In this document: positions 55,601 to 64,000 of the stretch, one piece after another
Numbering within the stretch: the first letter of the stretch is position 1
How the letters are laid out: each line of letters opens with the position of its first letter
Assembly: GCA_049325575.1 (NCBI GenBank)
Contig: JBMOLK010000174.1
Location: forward strand, 1 to 64,000
Source: JBMOLK01 sp049325575
Lineage (GTDB): Bacteria > Bacillota > Clostridia > Acetivibrionales > Acetivibrionaceae
DNA: 64,000 nucleotides
Direction of reading: 5' to 3'
Position numbers and translations under genes: made by a program
Notes under the pieces: generated by a model
What the model saw: only the letters and a program-made list of their open reading frames with translations
Told to the model about the DNA's origin: nothing
Database searches by the model: none

Positions 55601-58526
55601 CATGCTTTAGAAGCTGGCTTTCTATTTCTCCCAGCTCTATCCTATAGCCTCTGACCTTTACCTGGAAGTCCTTTCTTCCCATGAACTCCATATTTCCATC
55701 CTCAAACCACCTTGCAGTATCTCCGGTTTTATACATACGTCCGCCCATCTCCGTGTTGAATGGATCAGGAATAAATTTCTCGCTAGTAAGCTTTTCATCA
55801 TTCATATACCCTGCTGCAAGGCATTCTCCTCCAATATACAAATCACCGGTAACTCCTATTGGACAGGGCTTAAGATTTGAATCAAGAATATAGTATAGTG
55901 CATTCTGCATAGGCTTTCCGTAGGGTATGCTTACCCATAACGGATCAACCTCCCCAATTGAGTAATAGTTTGACCATACTGTTGCCTCTGTGGCCCCTCC
56001 AAGGCTTATAACCTCCGCCCCGGGGAAGGCTTCCCTTACCTTATCCGGCAGTGTTACCGGTATCCAGTCACCGCTCTGGAACACCAGTCTTAGAGTGTTG
56101 GTTTCAGTCTCGAGATTGGCGTTGTGGAAAAAGGGTACCAGTTGCTGCAGTGCTGCTGGAGCCGAATCCCAAAAGGTAATTGGCTCACTTCGAAGGATAT
56201 TTACCAAACCCTCCGGATTTCTAAGTTCGCTTCTTGATGCCACACGTATAGAGCCTCCTGAAGCCAATATGCCGAAAATATCGTATACCGACAAGTCAAA
56301 ACAAAGGGATGTAACAAACAGCATCCTGTCATCAGGTCCAACCTTGAATGTACGGTTTACCCATTCAATAAGGTTTATAACCGGCTTGTGCTGGACAGCT
56401 ACGCCTTTTGGTACGCCGGTAGAGCCTGAAGTGTATATAACATATGCCAGTTCATCCGATTTTATCTCAAGGCACAGGTTATCCCCGGAATACCTGTGCA
56501 TATGCCAGAGTGTCCAATCGTTTCTCTTGCTTGTGGATTGGCTTGCATACTCTTTATGCCCAACATGAGCTTTACGTATCAGTACATCATAACGGTAGCC
56601 CAGTTCGTTATCAAATTCATCTTTCCTGTAAAGCACAGTGACTTCTTCAATATCTGCTTTCTTCTCTTTTGTTTCATTAAAAAACTGTTCATCTATATAA
56701 AGCTCTCCATCCAGGTCGGTTTTTGTTTTGACATCCTCTTTATCTCCATTCTTACTCTTATAATCTTCTAAAGACCTTCTAAAGTCCTCTTTTCTCCGGG
56801 CATCCATAACATCTGCCACAAGAAGGGTTCCCCCTGGTTTTAATACTTTTAATGCATTTTCTATTACCTTTTCCAGGTATATGAATCCGGGAAAGAACTG
56901 GACTGTACTGGCAATAATTATAAGATCGAAGGAGTCTTCTACAATGGAATCCACATGGTGTGCAAACCCATTTACCAGCTTTATATTTTTATGGCTTGCG
57001 GATGCGGCATATTCTTCATTACGTTTTTGTGTAAGCTCTGAAGGATCAAGTCCTGTGTACTGTTTTACAAGGGGAGCAATTGAAAACATAATTGTCCCGG
57101 AGCCGCAGCCTATTTCCAGCACCTTCTTTTCTTCCCCCAGATAAGGTCTGGCAAGTGTGACTACATGGTTTTTGTATTGATCTACTTCCTCTTGGGAGAA
57201 TGGCCTTCCTGTGTAGCTGCTGATAAAGCCTCCGGCTGTCACATCATCAACAGACTTTTCCGAGATGTGGTCCCAGAATGCCTTTATAGACTTTTGGTCC
57301 ATTTGTTCCATAGGAAGCTCCTCATCATCTACATCCATGCAGATAACATCTGTGAGATGGGGCAGCTCCCACTGCATTTCACGTATTGTCTTAATCAGTG
57401 AATGCTGGGTAACAATACAGTGAATTTTAAGATCGGAGAGTATTTTTTGAATACGCATCTTTGGAAATGTTGGCTCAAAGGGTACATAAATTCCACCGGC
57501 TTTTAGTATCCCCATTACCGCCGTTATCATTTCAGAAGACCGCTCCATAAGTACTGCTGTAAAAACTCCCTGCTTTACCCCTCTATCCTTCAGCAGTCCT
57601 GCAAGACGGTTGGACTGCCGGTTTAGATCCCTGTATGTAATCTCTTTACTCCCGAATATTACTGCTGTGTTGTCAGGGGTCTTTTCAACCTGTTCTTCAA
57701 ACAGCTTATGCATTGTCTTATCGCCGCTGTAGCTGGTTCGGGTATCATTAAAGTCGTATAAAATCATGGCCTTTTCATCTTCAGAAAGGATCTCTATGTC
57801 GGACAGCCTTATATTGGGATTGGAAGCAACGGAAGCTATAATATTCACGAGATGGCCTGCTGCCTGGTCCACAAACCACTCCTTATATAAATCCGCATTG
57901 TATTCCAAATCTATTTTTAGCGATTCTTCTTCCATATCAAAGTAGAATAGAGTATCAGGTTCCATGCCTTCGATACAGCTTTTGTCGTGTATATTCTGAA
58001 GCATCACAACAGTTTTAAACAAAGGCGAAGTATCACCCTGTTCAAAGTCTAACAGCTCGGCAATAGCCTCCATAGGCAGGTTTTTATTCTCATCCGCCTG
58101 ACTTACAGCATTCTTCACTTCCATTAATAATTCCTTGAAGGTTTCATTGCTTTCTATCCTGACTCTTAAAGGAAGTATGTTTTGAGTCTTGATATCCTCG
58201 CCATTCTGCTTAAATTCCGGCATACCCACTGTTACGTCCTCAACACCCGCATATCTGTAAATGAGGTAATTTATGCAGGCTAATAGTATCGTGTATAGTG
58301 CATAGGGTGAGCCGCCGCTTATGGAAAGCAGCTTATTGGAAATCTCATCTTGAAGTGTAAAACTCTTAGATATTTTTTTGTTCTGTACATTTTTTATACG
58401 GGGAAAGCTTGGCGGCAATCCGCTTGTTACCATATCGCCTTGAAGCTTGCCAGTCCAGTATTCTTTTTCAGTCTCAAATTCACCTGCTGACATTATAATA
58501 TTCTTTGAAAACCTATCTATTTTCAT
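52686..58526 (-). CDS. NRPS: half-C, A with inserted methyltransferase, PCP, E, terminal domain
   Basis: This 1946-residue synthetase has, in order: the C-terminal lobe of a condensation domain (about 8-260) without HHxxxDG; an adenylation domain (about 265-1060) interrupted between motifs A2 and A3 by a SAM methyltransferase (VLEIGCGSG; about 430-690); motif A3 as YVIYTSGSTGVPKG; and a pocket I read by hand as DLYDFSLVWK, closest to cysteine codes. Next come a carrier domain (FFDLGGDSIKAIQ), an epimerase (HHLVIDGVSW, then NYLGQF), a region resembling the BtrH/C39-like fold (about 1610-1800, HVDEYYIPEKRAY and HHSLVYGYD), and a helical tail. There is no thioesterase. The start at 58526 has AGGAGG overlapping the previous stop codon. 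Confidence 0.88.
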   Translation of the reverse strand: MKIDRFSKNIIMSAGEFETEKEYWTGKLQGDMVTSGLPPSFPRIKNVQNKKISKSFTLQDEISNKLLSISGGSPYALYTILLACINYLIYRYAGVEDVTVGMPEFKQNGEDIKTQNILPLRVRIESNETFKELLMEVKNAVSQADENKNLPMEAIAELLDFEQGDTSPLFKTVVMLQNIHDKSCIEGMEPDTLFYFDMEEESLKIDLEYNADLYKEWFVDQAAGHLVNIIASVASNPNIRLSDIEILSEDEKAMILYDFNDTRTSYSGDKTMHKLFEEQVEKTPDNTAVIFGSKEITYRDLNRQSNRLAGLLKDRGVKQGVFTAVLMERSSEMITAVMGILKAGGIYVPFEPTFPKMRIQKILSDLKIHCIVTQHSLIKTIREMQWELPHLTDVICMDVDDEELPMEQMDQKSIKAFWDHISEKSVDDVTAGGFISSYTGRPFSQEEVDQYKNHVVTLARPYLGEEKKVLEIGCGSGTIMFSIAPLVKQYTGLDPSELTQKRNEEYAASASHKNIKLVNGFAHHVDSIVEDSFDLIIIASTVQFFPGFIYLEKVIENALKVLKPGGTLLVADVMDARRKEDFRRSLEDYKSKNGDKEDVKTKTDLDGELYIDEQFFNETKEKKADIEEVTVLYRKDEFDNELGYRYDVLIRKAHVGHKEYASQSTSKRNDWTLWHMHRYSGDNLCLEIKSDELAYVIYTSGSTGVPKGVAVQHKPVINLIEWVNRTFKVGPDDRMLFVTSLCFDLSVYDIFGILASGGSIRVASRSELRNPEGLVNILRSEPITFWDSAPAALQQLVPFFHNANLETETNTLRLVFQSGDWIPVTLPDKVREAFPGAEVISLGGATEATVWSNYYSIGEVDPLWVSIPYGKPMQNALYYILDSNLKPCPIGVTGDLYIGGECLAAGYMNDEKLTSEKFIPDPFNTEMGGRMYKTGDTARWFEDGNMEFMGRKDFQVKVRGYRIELGEIESQLLKHEDIKDAVAMVRKDLEGSNYICAYIVSDKGLTVSELREYLLRELPSYMVPSFFVQLPEMPITPNGKLDRKRLPEPHANVNTGVEYEAPGNDVEKKLADIYRDVLGVDRVGIKDDFFDLGGDSIKAIQVTSSAEQQGINISVSDVLKYKTIFEIVNNVDYTKKKETVSQEEVKGDVLLTPIQKWFFEKDRGYMHYWNQTNLFTLDKDADLKLLESVFRKIIEHHDALRMGYRFSGEEVVQFNRSVDEIRFNIEVIDLSQHTYEVQKQSIKELSEKIQDSLDLEKDLLIKAYVFELGENGRRLLIPVHHLVIDGVSWRILLEDIKKLYKSGLEEALPLKTTSFKEWSERLNDYAIQKPVEIDYWEDIDYSKIKSITRKEVEDNYLRDHRKLSFVLDEELTKKLLTEANRAYGTEVNDILLSAITLALSEAFGLDNVLLMLESHGREEIFEGVNLSRTIGWFTGMHPVYLKTQDGIDKTIAEVKQNLRKISTKGINYGIARYINKNEKLKPLKPEISFNYLGQFDNPGIEEDSLLSACSEEYGISVNQNNRHDYLMDINGMAVGGKLQFIIGYNKKYIDGETAQKTVRCFEKTLVELAVHCTDKLKNTCEVKNSKLYQVNEPDTKELKVVLHNDIITYLCHSLPICIILADERLHPWYYEHYIKLYTEVQSNGMLIMDFLELRAPYNEVIQEVYMGYELLKDIPDIIDYAVDKINLGYYVVIHVDEYYIPEKRAYKKQHYVHHSLVYGYDNSQRKLKAIGFNSEQMFAKISFDYDLFREAYESGKLHYKGSAPWAETNAIELLRVRDFMQEYPFNLEKFTARLEEYVASKEDFQVVYAQRFDKYTLGGEQLKYGLDIYDEIIRHLYNLMEGVVTVDYRAVHLLYEHKKSLYTRLQYVISRYNESVRLGELVDEYRKVMDTVDSARRLFLKHTFVGGDSYNLTPDKEVVAQIIDTLRQVRDMEKQVLTDICGKLRL

Positions 58527-58539
58527 TTCCCTAACCTCC

Positions 58540-61500
58540 TTATAAATTAAACTGTATCTCCTTAACCAAAACCTTTTCACGTTTAACATACTTGCTTTCA
58601 AGTATAATATCTTTAATCCTTATGTCTGCATCCTTGACTATACTTTCCAGTACTTTTACATAATCCCGTGCAAGTCTTTCCGCTGTCTCTCTTCTGAACA
58701 TGTCGGTACAGTACTCAAGGATGAATTCAATATTGCCGTTTCCTTCGGCACACCATAAGGTTAAATCAAATTTTGAAACCTTGTTTTCAAACTGGTAAGG
58801 TTTAAACCTTAGATCCCCGATTTCTATTTCTTCTATGTCCAGATTCTGCAAGGTAAAGGAAACATCAAACAAAGGATTTCTGCTCATATCTCTTCTTACG
58901 CCCAGCTTTTCCACCAGCTCTTCATACTGGTATTCCTGGTTTTCATAGGCCTTTAAGCAGTGTTCTCTGACCTCTTTCAGAAACTCCATAAAGGTTTTAT
59001 CACCTATAGGGAAGCTTCTAATGGCAATCATGTTTACAAACATTCCCATGATGTTTTCAAGGTCTGCATGGGGTCTTCCGGCTATAGGGGAGCCCACTAC
59101 CAGATCGTCCTGCCCGGAATATCTGGATAGAAGTACCTTATACGCAGATAACAGCACCATGTAAAGAGTAGTACCCGTTCCAAGGGCAAGTTTCTTTAAT
59201 TCAGAGGCTAGTTCGCTCCCTGCAGTAAAGCTTATATTACTGCCGGCAAAACTCTTAATATTTGGTCTGGAGAAATCAGTAGGCATATTGAGTACCGGAA
59301 TGTCTCCTTCAAACCTTTCCTTCCAGTATTCTTCCTGCTTTTTAATTTCTTCCGATCCTAACAGGCTGTTTTGCCATGCGGCAAAATCCTTATACTGCAG
59401 CCTTAATTGCTTAAGATGCTCTCCCTGGTACAGGCTTATAAATTCCTCCACCATGATTCTTCTTGATACTCCATCCGATATGATGTGGTGCATATCGTAC
59501 ATTATAATGTGCCTGTCCTCCTTTTGCTGCCCCCCATCCATTATCTTTACAAGTTCCACCCTAAAGAGCGGTGCCCTGGCCAGATCAAAGGGCCGGACAA
59601 ATCCCTTAATTATCTCCTGTATCCTACCCTCATCAGCTTCAGTGTATCCTATCCTAAGGTCTGCATGCTCATGGACTACCTGAACAAGCTCTTCATCTAC
59701 AAGCTTAAAGGATGTACGCAGCGCTTCATGCCTTCTTACCAGTTCTCTAAATGCCTCTTCAAAACGCTCCCTGCAAAGCTTTCCATACACCTCTATTATA
59801 CCCGGCAGGTTATAGGCTACGCCCGTCCCTTCAAGCTTACTTAGGACAAACATCCTCCTCTGTGCTGATGATATGGCATAATGGCTGTCTTCTTTTACAG
59901 GACGTATGGATGAATATATACTAGTCCTGGAATCCTTAATGTATCCGGCAATGTTCTTTATTGTGGCTAGCGTAAATATTTCCTTTAAAGGTACCGTTAC
60001 ATTGAGTTCCTTATGAATTCTGTTAATAAGGAGGGTAGCTTTTAGTGAATGGCCTCCCAGTTCAAAGAAACTATCATTTATACCTATCCTTTCAGTTCTT
60101 AAAATTTCACTCCATATTTGAAAAAGCTTTATTTCTATATAATCTCCAGGCTCCTCATGATTTCTGTCTTTATTCCTTTGTGGCTCTGGAAGAGCCTTTG
60201 TATCTACTTTTCCATTCAATGTCAGCGGCATTTTCTCAATTCTTACAAAGTATGATGGTGTCATGTAATGCGGAATACGCTCTGACAAGTACTCCTTTAG
60301 TTCTTTCCCGGTAAGTTCCTCACTACAAACCATATAGGCGACAATATATTTATCCCTGTCCTGGTCTTCCTTCACCACTACCAAAGCCTCTTTTACCGGC
60401 CCATACCTTAGAAGCTGCGCCTCTATTTCTCCAAGATCAACCCTGTATCCTCTGATTTTGATCTGGTTATCGGTCCTTCCAAGGAATTTTATGCTTCCGT
60501 CGGGCATATATCTTCCCATATCTCCAGTCTTGTACATTAATTTGGAACTATGGGCTAAAGAATCGGCATTTTTAGTAATAAAAGGATTTGGAACAAACCT
60601 CTTTGCCGTTAGCTCAGGCCTTTTCAGATATCCCCTTGCCACACCTTCCCCGTTTATATATATCTCACCCGTTACCCCTACAGGTACAGGATTTAGATTT
60701 CTGTCAAGAATATACACTCCCGCGTTATCAATAGGCCTTCCTATAACCGGGTGCTTCTTGTAGGACTCAAATTGACCAAAATCAATAGTATGGGCTATTG
60801 CACCAATAGTTGTTTCAGTAGGCCCATAGTGGTTCATTACTATGGATTCAGGATAAGATATATTAAATATCTCCACGTCATTGAGGCTGATCTCCTCTCC
60901 TCCAAGTACAACCAACCTCAACCTTTTACAAACCTCCGGCATTGAAAAGGCGCGGGAGTTCACTATCATGTTAAAATGCGATGGAGTTGACTTTATATAT
61001 GTTATTCCGTTTCTTTTCATGTATGGCAGGAGTATTTCCGGGTCGGAGTATGCCTGCTTGGGAATCAAATGCACCTCGCTCCCGCTTAATAAAGCGGAAT
61101 ATAGAGCTGTATATGCAAGGTCAAAGCATAAGGATGATACTATTACTGTTTTATCTTCACTTCTGATATCGAATTTGTTTTTAAACCAGTTTACATAGTT
61201 TACCAGGCTATGGTTTTCAATCATAACTCCCTTGGGCTTTCCGGTAGTACCTGATGTATAAATAAGGTATACAAGGTCTGCCTGACTGTTTATGTCTGGC
61301 AGGTCTGAAGTATCCCCATCGTATGATTCCTTACAATCAAGATTTATGACTTCACCTTTAAATGCAGCCTTGTGTACAAGCTCCCCATGACTTAAAAGTA
61401 TAGGAGCTCCGCTGTCCTCCAGCATATATTCTATCCTGTCTTCTGGAAACTCCGGGTCTAAAGGCAAGTATGCTGCTCCGGCTTTCAAAACACCAAGAAT

Positions 61501-64000
61501 GCCTATTATCATATGGTGAGACTGCTGGGTCAGAATGCCTATTATGTCATCCGGTTTTATGCCTTTGCTCTTGATGATCCTGGCAAGACTGTTTGCCTTA
61601 TTGTTTAACTGCCTGAAAGTTAGTCTCACATCTCCGGATACCAGAGCGACACTGTCAGGCGTACTTGCTGCCTGCTGCTCAAATATTTGCTTAACCGTCC
61701 TCTGATCTTTAGAAGTTAGCGTGTTTTGATTAAAGCCGCACACAACCTGCTTTTTCTCCTCGTCCGGCATCAGGCTTATTTTAGAAAGAGTTAATTCAGG
61801 GCAATTTACAATAGAGCGAAGTATATTTGTATAGTGCTGTGCAAGCCTTTCTATTGTTTGCCTGTCAAAGAGCTTTGTTTTGTATTCTATGCCCATTCGT
61901 ATTTCATCATCCCATTCCATGGCTTCCATCTTTAAGTCAAATTTTGATGTCCTGTAATCAATGTCAAGGGATGTAAACTTCAAATCGGGTATGCTTATTT
62001 CACTGCTTCCCAGGTTTTGCATAACAAACATGGTATCAAACAATGGATTCCTGCTTAAGTCTCTTGGTATTGCCAGGCTGTCTACCAACTGCTCGAACTG
62101 GTAATCCTGGTTCTCAAAAGCCGTTAGAGTGTTTTTCCTTAATTCAGAGAGAAATTCCATAAATGTTTTATTGTCTTCAGGATGGTTTCTTAGTGCAAGA
62201 GTATTTACAAAAAAGCCAATTATGTTTTCAAGGTCAGGGTGGTGTCTCCCGGCAATGGGCGAACCAACAACTATATCCTCCTGCCCGGTATACTTTGAGA
62301 GCAAGATATTATAAGCAGCCAGCATAACCATGTACAGTGTAGTCCCGGTCTTGGAGGCAAGAGAGTTCAGTCCGGCTGTGAGCTCCCGGTCAATCTTAAA
62401 GCTTAACCTGTCGCCTTCAAAGCTCTGCATTGAAGGCCTGGCATAATCGCAGGGCATGTCAAGCACAGGTATATCCCCGATGAACGTACTCTGCCAGTAT
62501 TCCTCCTGCTTTTTCATAGCCTCCGTTTTAAACAGTTCATTCTGCCATACTGCGAAATCTTTGTACTGTATTCTTAATTCAGGAAGTGTCCTACCCTCAT
62601 AAAGGTATGCAAATTCCTTAATCAGTACGTTCATTGACATACCGTCTGAAATGATATGATGCATATCCAGCATTAAGACATACCTATCCATAGCTGTTTT
62701 TACCAATCCAGCCCTCATGAGAGGAGCCGCACTCAAATCAAAGGGCCTGATAAAAGCTTTAATAATACCATCTATGCTGCCTTTCTCATAATCCCGAGAC
62801 ATCTTACCTTCATCCGTTATATCCAAATAATCTATTTCAAGGTCTGCCTTCCGGTGAACTCTCTGCATAACTTCTCCTTCAATTGTTTCGAAGGATGTCC
62901 TTAGAGATTCGTGCCTTTCTATAAGCTTTCTTAAGGTTTCTTCCATGTGTTCTTTGTCAAGTTTTCCCTCTATTACAACTGCAGCGGGCATATTGTATCC
63001 TGTACCTATACCCTCATACTGGTTTATGGTGTAAAGTCTCTTTTGTGAAGATGATGCAGGATAATAACCATCAGGACAGTTTTGGGGTATCTTAGCCGGC
63101 CTTATGGATGAGTAAATACTCTGCCCGGCACTTTTTATACGTTCTGCAAGCCCTCTGATAGTATGAGCCTCAAAAACCTCTTTTAATTGAATTTCCGTGT
63201 TGAATGACCTGTGTATATTTGTTACCAGTGCTGTAGCCTTTAAGGAATGTCCTCCAAGCTCAAAGAAATCGTCATCAATGCCTATTTTCTCTACACCCAG
63301 TATGTCCTTCCATATTCTTACCAGCTCCTCTTCTATTTCATTTTTTGGCTCTACATACGCAGCTCCAACGTTTTTTCTTCCCTCCGGGTCGGGTAGTGCT
63401 TTTATGTCTACCTTACTGTTTGATGTCAGGGGCATACTGTCAAGCTGCACAAAATACAAGGGTATCATGTAATCAGGCAGCCTTCTGGCAAGAAAATCCT
63501 TAAGCTCAATAGTTGTAAGCTCCTCATGGGCAGTAAAATACGCACAAAGATACTTATCTTCATCCCCTCTTGCGATAACTGCTGCCTCTTTAACCGCCCC
63601 GTGCTGCAGCAGTTGATACTCTATTTCTCCTGCCTCTATTCGAAATCCCCTTATTTTAACCTGCTGGTCTTTCCTTCCCAAAAATTCAATATTTCCGTCG
63701 GGCAGCCACCTGGCAAGGTCTCCTGATTTGTACATCCTTTCACCCGGCACAAAAGGGCTTTGGATAAACTTTTCCGCCGTGAGCTCCGGCCTCTTAAGGT
63801 ATCCCCTTGCTACCGGTACTCCGGCAATGCACAGTTCCCCCTCCACCCCCACTGGCTGAAGATTGTTGTTTTTATCAACTATATATACCCTTATGTTATT
63901 TGCCGGCTTTCCGATAGGAACAGTGTTGGATATCCTGTATTCACGGTCATGCTTCCACAGAGTAGCACATACCGTTGATTCAGTTGGTCCATATCCATTC
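58540..64000 (-). CDS. NRPS, 5' part outside window: A-PCP-C-A(Asp)-PCP-C
   Basis: The frame continues through the right edge; the last bases encode NGYGPTEST, motif A5, so a full adenylation domain lies partly outside. Visible domains in order are the end of A1 (KVDIKALPDP), PCP (FFELGGHSLKATALV), C (HHIISDGMS), a complete A2 (LIYTSGTTGKPKG; NHYGPTETT), PCP (FFELGGHSLKATLLI) and a terminal C (HHIISDGVS). My reading of the A2 pocket is DLTKVGHIGK, the published aspartate code. Lengths are normal. The stop codon overlaps the ribosome site of the next gene, so the two are coupled. The terminal C should condense with the module of the next protein. Confidence 0.93.
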   Translation of the reverse strand, partial: NGYGPTESTVCATLWKHDREYRISNTVPIGKPANNIRVYIVDKNNNLQPVGVEGELCIAGVPVARGYLKRPELTAEKFIQSPFVPGERMYKSGDLARWLPDGNIEFLGRKDQQVKIRGFRIEAGEIEYQLLQHGAVKEAAVIARGDEDKYLCAYFTAHEELTTIELKDFLARRLPDYMIPLYFVQLDSMPLTSNSKVDIKALPDPEGRKNVGAAYVEPKNEIEEELVRIWKDILGVEKIGIDDDFFELGGHSLKATALVTNIHRSFNTEIQLKEVFEAHTIRGLAERIKSAGQSIYSSIRPAKIPQNCPDGYYPASSSQKRLYTINQYEGIGTGYNMPAAVVIEGKLDKEHMEETLRKLIERHESLRTSFETIEGEVMQRVHRKADLEIDYLDITDEGKMSRDYEKGSIDGIIKAFIRPFDLSAAPLMRAGLVKTAMDRYVLMLDMHHIISDGMSMNVLIKEFAYLYEGRTLPELRIQYKDFAVWQNELFKTEAMKKQEEYWQSTFIGDIPVLDMPCDYARPSMQSFEGDRLSFKIDRELTAGLNSLASKTGTTLYMVMLAAYNILLSKYTGQEDIVVGSPIAGRHHPDLENIIGFFVNTLALRNHPEDNKTFMEFLSELRKNTLTAFENQDYQFEQLVDSLAIPRDLSRNPLFDTMFVMQNLGSSEISIPDLKFTSLDIDYRTSKFDLKMEAMEWDDEIRMGIEYKTKLFDRQTIERLAQHYTNILRSIVNCPELTLSKISLMPDEEKKQVVCGFNQNTLTSKDQRTVKQIFEQQAASTPDSVALVSGDVRLTFRQLNNKANSLARIIKSKGIKPDDIIGILTQQSHHMIIGILGVLKAGAAYLPLDPEFPEDRIEYMLEDSGAPILLSHGELVHKAAFKGEVINLDCKESYDGDTSDLPDINSQADLVYLIYTSGTTGKPKGVMIENHSLVNYVNWFKNKFDIRSEDKTVIVSSLCFDLAYTALYSALLSGSEVHLIPKQAYSDPEILLPYMKRNGITYIKSTPSHFNMIVNSRAFSMPEVCKRLRLVVLGGEEISLNDVEIFNISYPESIVMNHYGPTETTIGAIAHTIDFGQFESYKKHPVIGRPIDNAGVYILDRNLNPVPVGVTGEIYINGEGVARGYLKRPELTAKRFVPNPFITKNADSLAHSSKLMYKTGDMGRYMPDGSIKFLGRTDNQIKIRGYRVDLGEIEAQLLRYGPVKEALVVVKEDQDRDKYIVAYMVCSEELTGKELKEYLSERIPHYMTPSYFVRIEKMPLTLNGKVDTKALPEPQRNKDRNHEEPGDYIEIKLFQIWSEILRTERIGINDSFFELGGHSLKATLLINRIHKELNVTVPLKEIFTLATIKNIAGYIKDSRTSIYSSIRPVKEDSHYAISSAQRRMFVLSKLEGTGVAYNLPGIIEVYGKLCRERFEEAFRELVRRHEALRTSFKLVDEELVQVVHEHADLRIGYTEADEGRIQEIIKGFVRPFDLARAPLFRVELVKIMDGGQQKEDRHIIMYDMHHIISDGVSRRIMVEEFISLYQGEHLKQLRLQYKDFAAWQNSLLGSEEIKKQEEYWKERFEGDIPVLNMPTDFSRPNIKSFAGSNISFTAGSELASELKKLALGTGTTLYMVLLSAYKVLLSRYSGQDDLVVGSPIAGRPHADLENIMGMFVNMIAIRSFPIGDKTFMEFLKEVREHCLKAYENQEYQYEELVEKLGVRRDMSRNPLFDVSFTLQNLDIEEIEIGDLRFKPYQFENKVSKFDLTLWCAEGNGNIEFILEYCTDMFRRETAERLARDYVKVLESIVKDADIRIKDIILESKYVKREKVLVKEIQFNL

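Noticed and set aside
55990..56568. 192-residue plus-strand frame inside the NRPS gene
   Set aside because: It is antisense to the conserved adenylation motifs; no ribosome site or family resemblance.

Overview
The window is AT-rich DNA, and its gene content points to an anaerobic, spore-forming, cellulolytic clostridium of the Acetivibrio / Hungateiclostridium / Pseudobacteroides kind. This placement is an inference. It rests on a cytosolic GH3 beta-glucosidase very like clostridial BglB, a SleB-type cell-wall hydrolase behind a c-di-AMP riboswitch, many secreted proteins with copper-amine-oxidase-like 'stalk' domains, strong AGGAGG ribosome sites and frequent TTG/GTG starts. I saw no rRNA or tRNA gene and no insertion sequence.

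Layout. (1) 1-12762: a type I-B (cst-type) CRISPR-Cas locus. An array of 55 identical 29-nt repeats runs off the left edge. It is followed by a leader and one minus-strand operon in the transcription order WYL regulator, cas6, cas8b/cst1, cas7/cst2, cas5, cas3, cas4, cas1, cas2. (2) 12763-13938: a strong promoter drives a structured RNA ending in a terminator. Next come a small ORF whose ribosome site is buried in a hairpin and a decayed histidine kinase. (3) 13939-21146: lipoproteins, a membrane TPR protein, a GntR/ABC operon with a clear operator, the riboswitch-controlled LysM-SleB hydrolase and a nitroreductase. (4) 21147-31383: a stalk/MORN/beta-helix protein, GH3, small housekeeping genes, hemolysin III, Dps and a DUF2339 membrane protein. 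(5) 31475-35611: a subtilisin-like protease gene followed 15 nt later by a gene fusing a trypsin-like protease, an EEP nuclease and an endonuclease-I-like HNH nuclease. This looks like an intracellular conflict or defence module. (6) 35772-42876: cyclophilin, serC-serA, a DUF4015 lipoprotein, a GT1 glycosyltransferase, and DUF2752 and DUF4190 proteins. (7) 43004-50394: an atypical subtilase with an unknown C-terminal half, then a three-gene operon of a membrane-anchored XRE-type regulator and two secreted stalk-TPR proteins that share a short glycine-rich motif. (8) 50759-64000: a nonribosomal peptide operon of two NRPS genes (the first cut by the window edge) and a cobalamin-type radical SAM enzyme.

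How the genes work together. The cas operon appears self-contained: the WYL gene leads it and an inverted repeat overlaps its probable -35 box. In the NRPS operon, one adenylation domain carries the full Asp code. The last module has a Cys-like pocket, a methyltransferase inserted between motifs A2 and A3, and an epimerase. No thioesterase is visible. The line ends in a domain resembling the BtrH/C39-like fold plus a helical tail. The radical SAM protein is the likely tailoring enzyme.

The best candidates for something undescribed are the protease/dual-nuclease pair, the release domain of the NRPS, the RNA element at 12930-13152, and the stalk-TPR/XRE operon.
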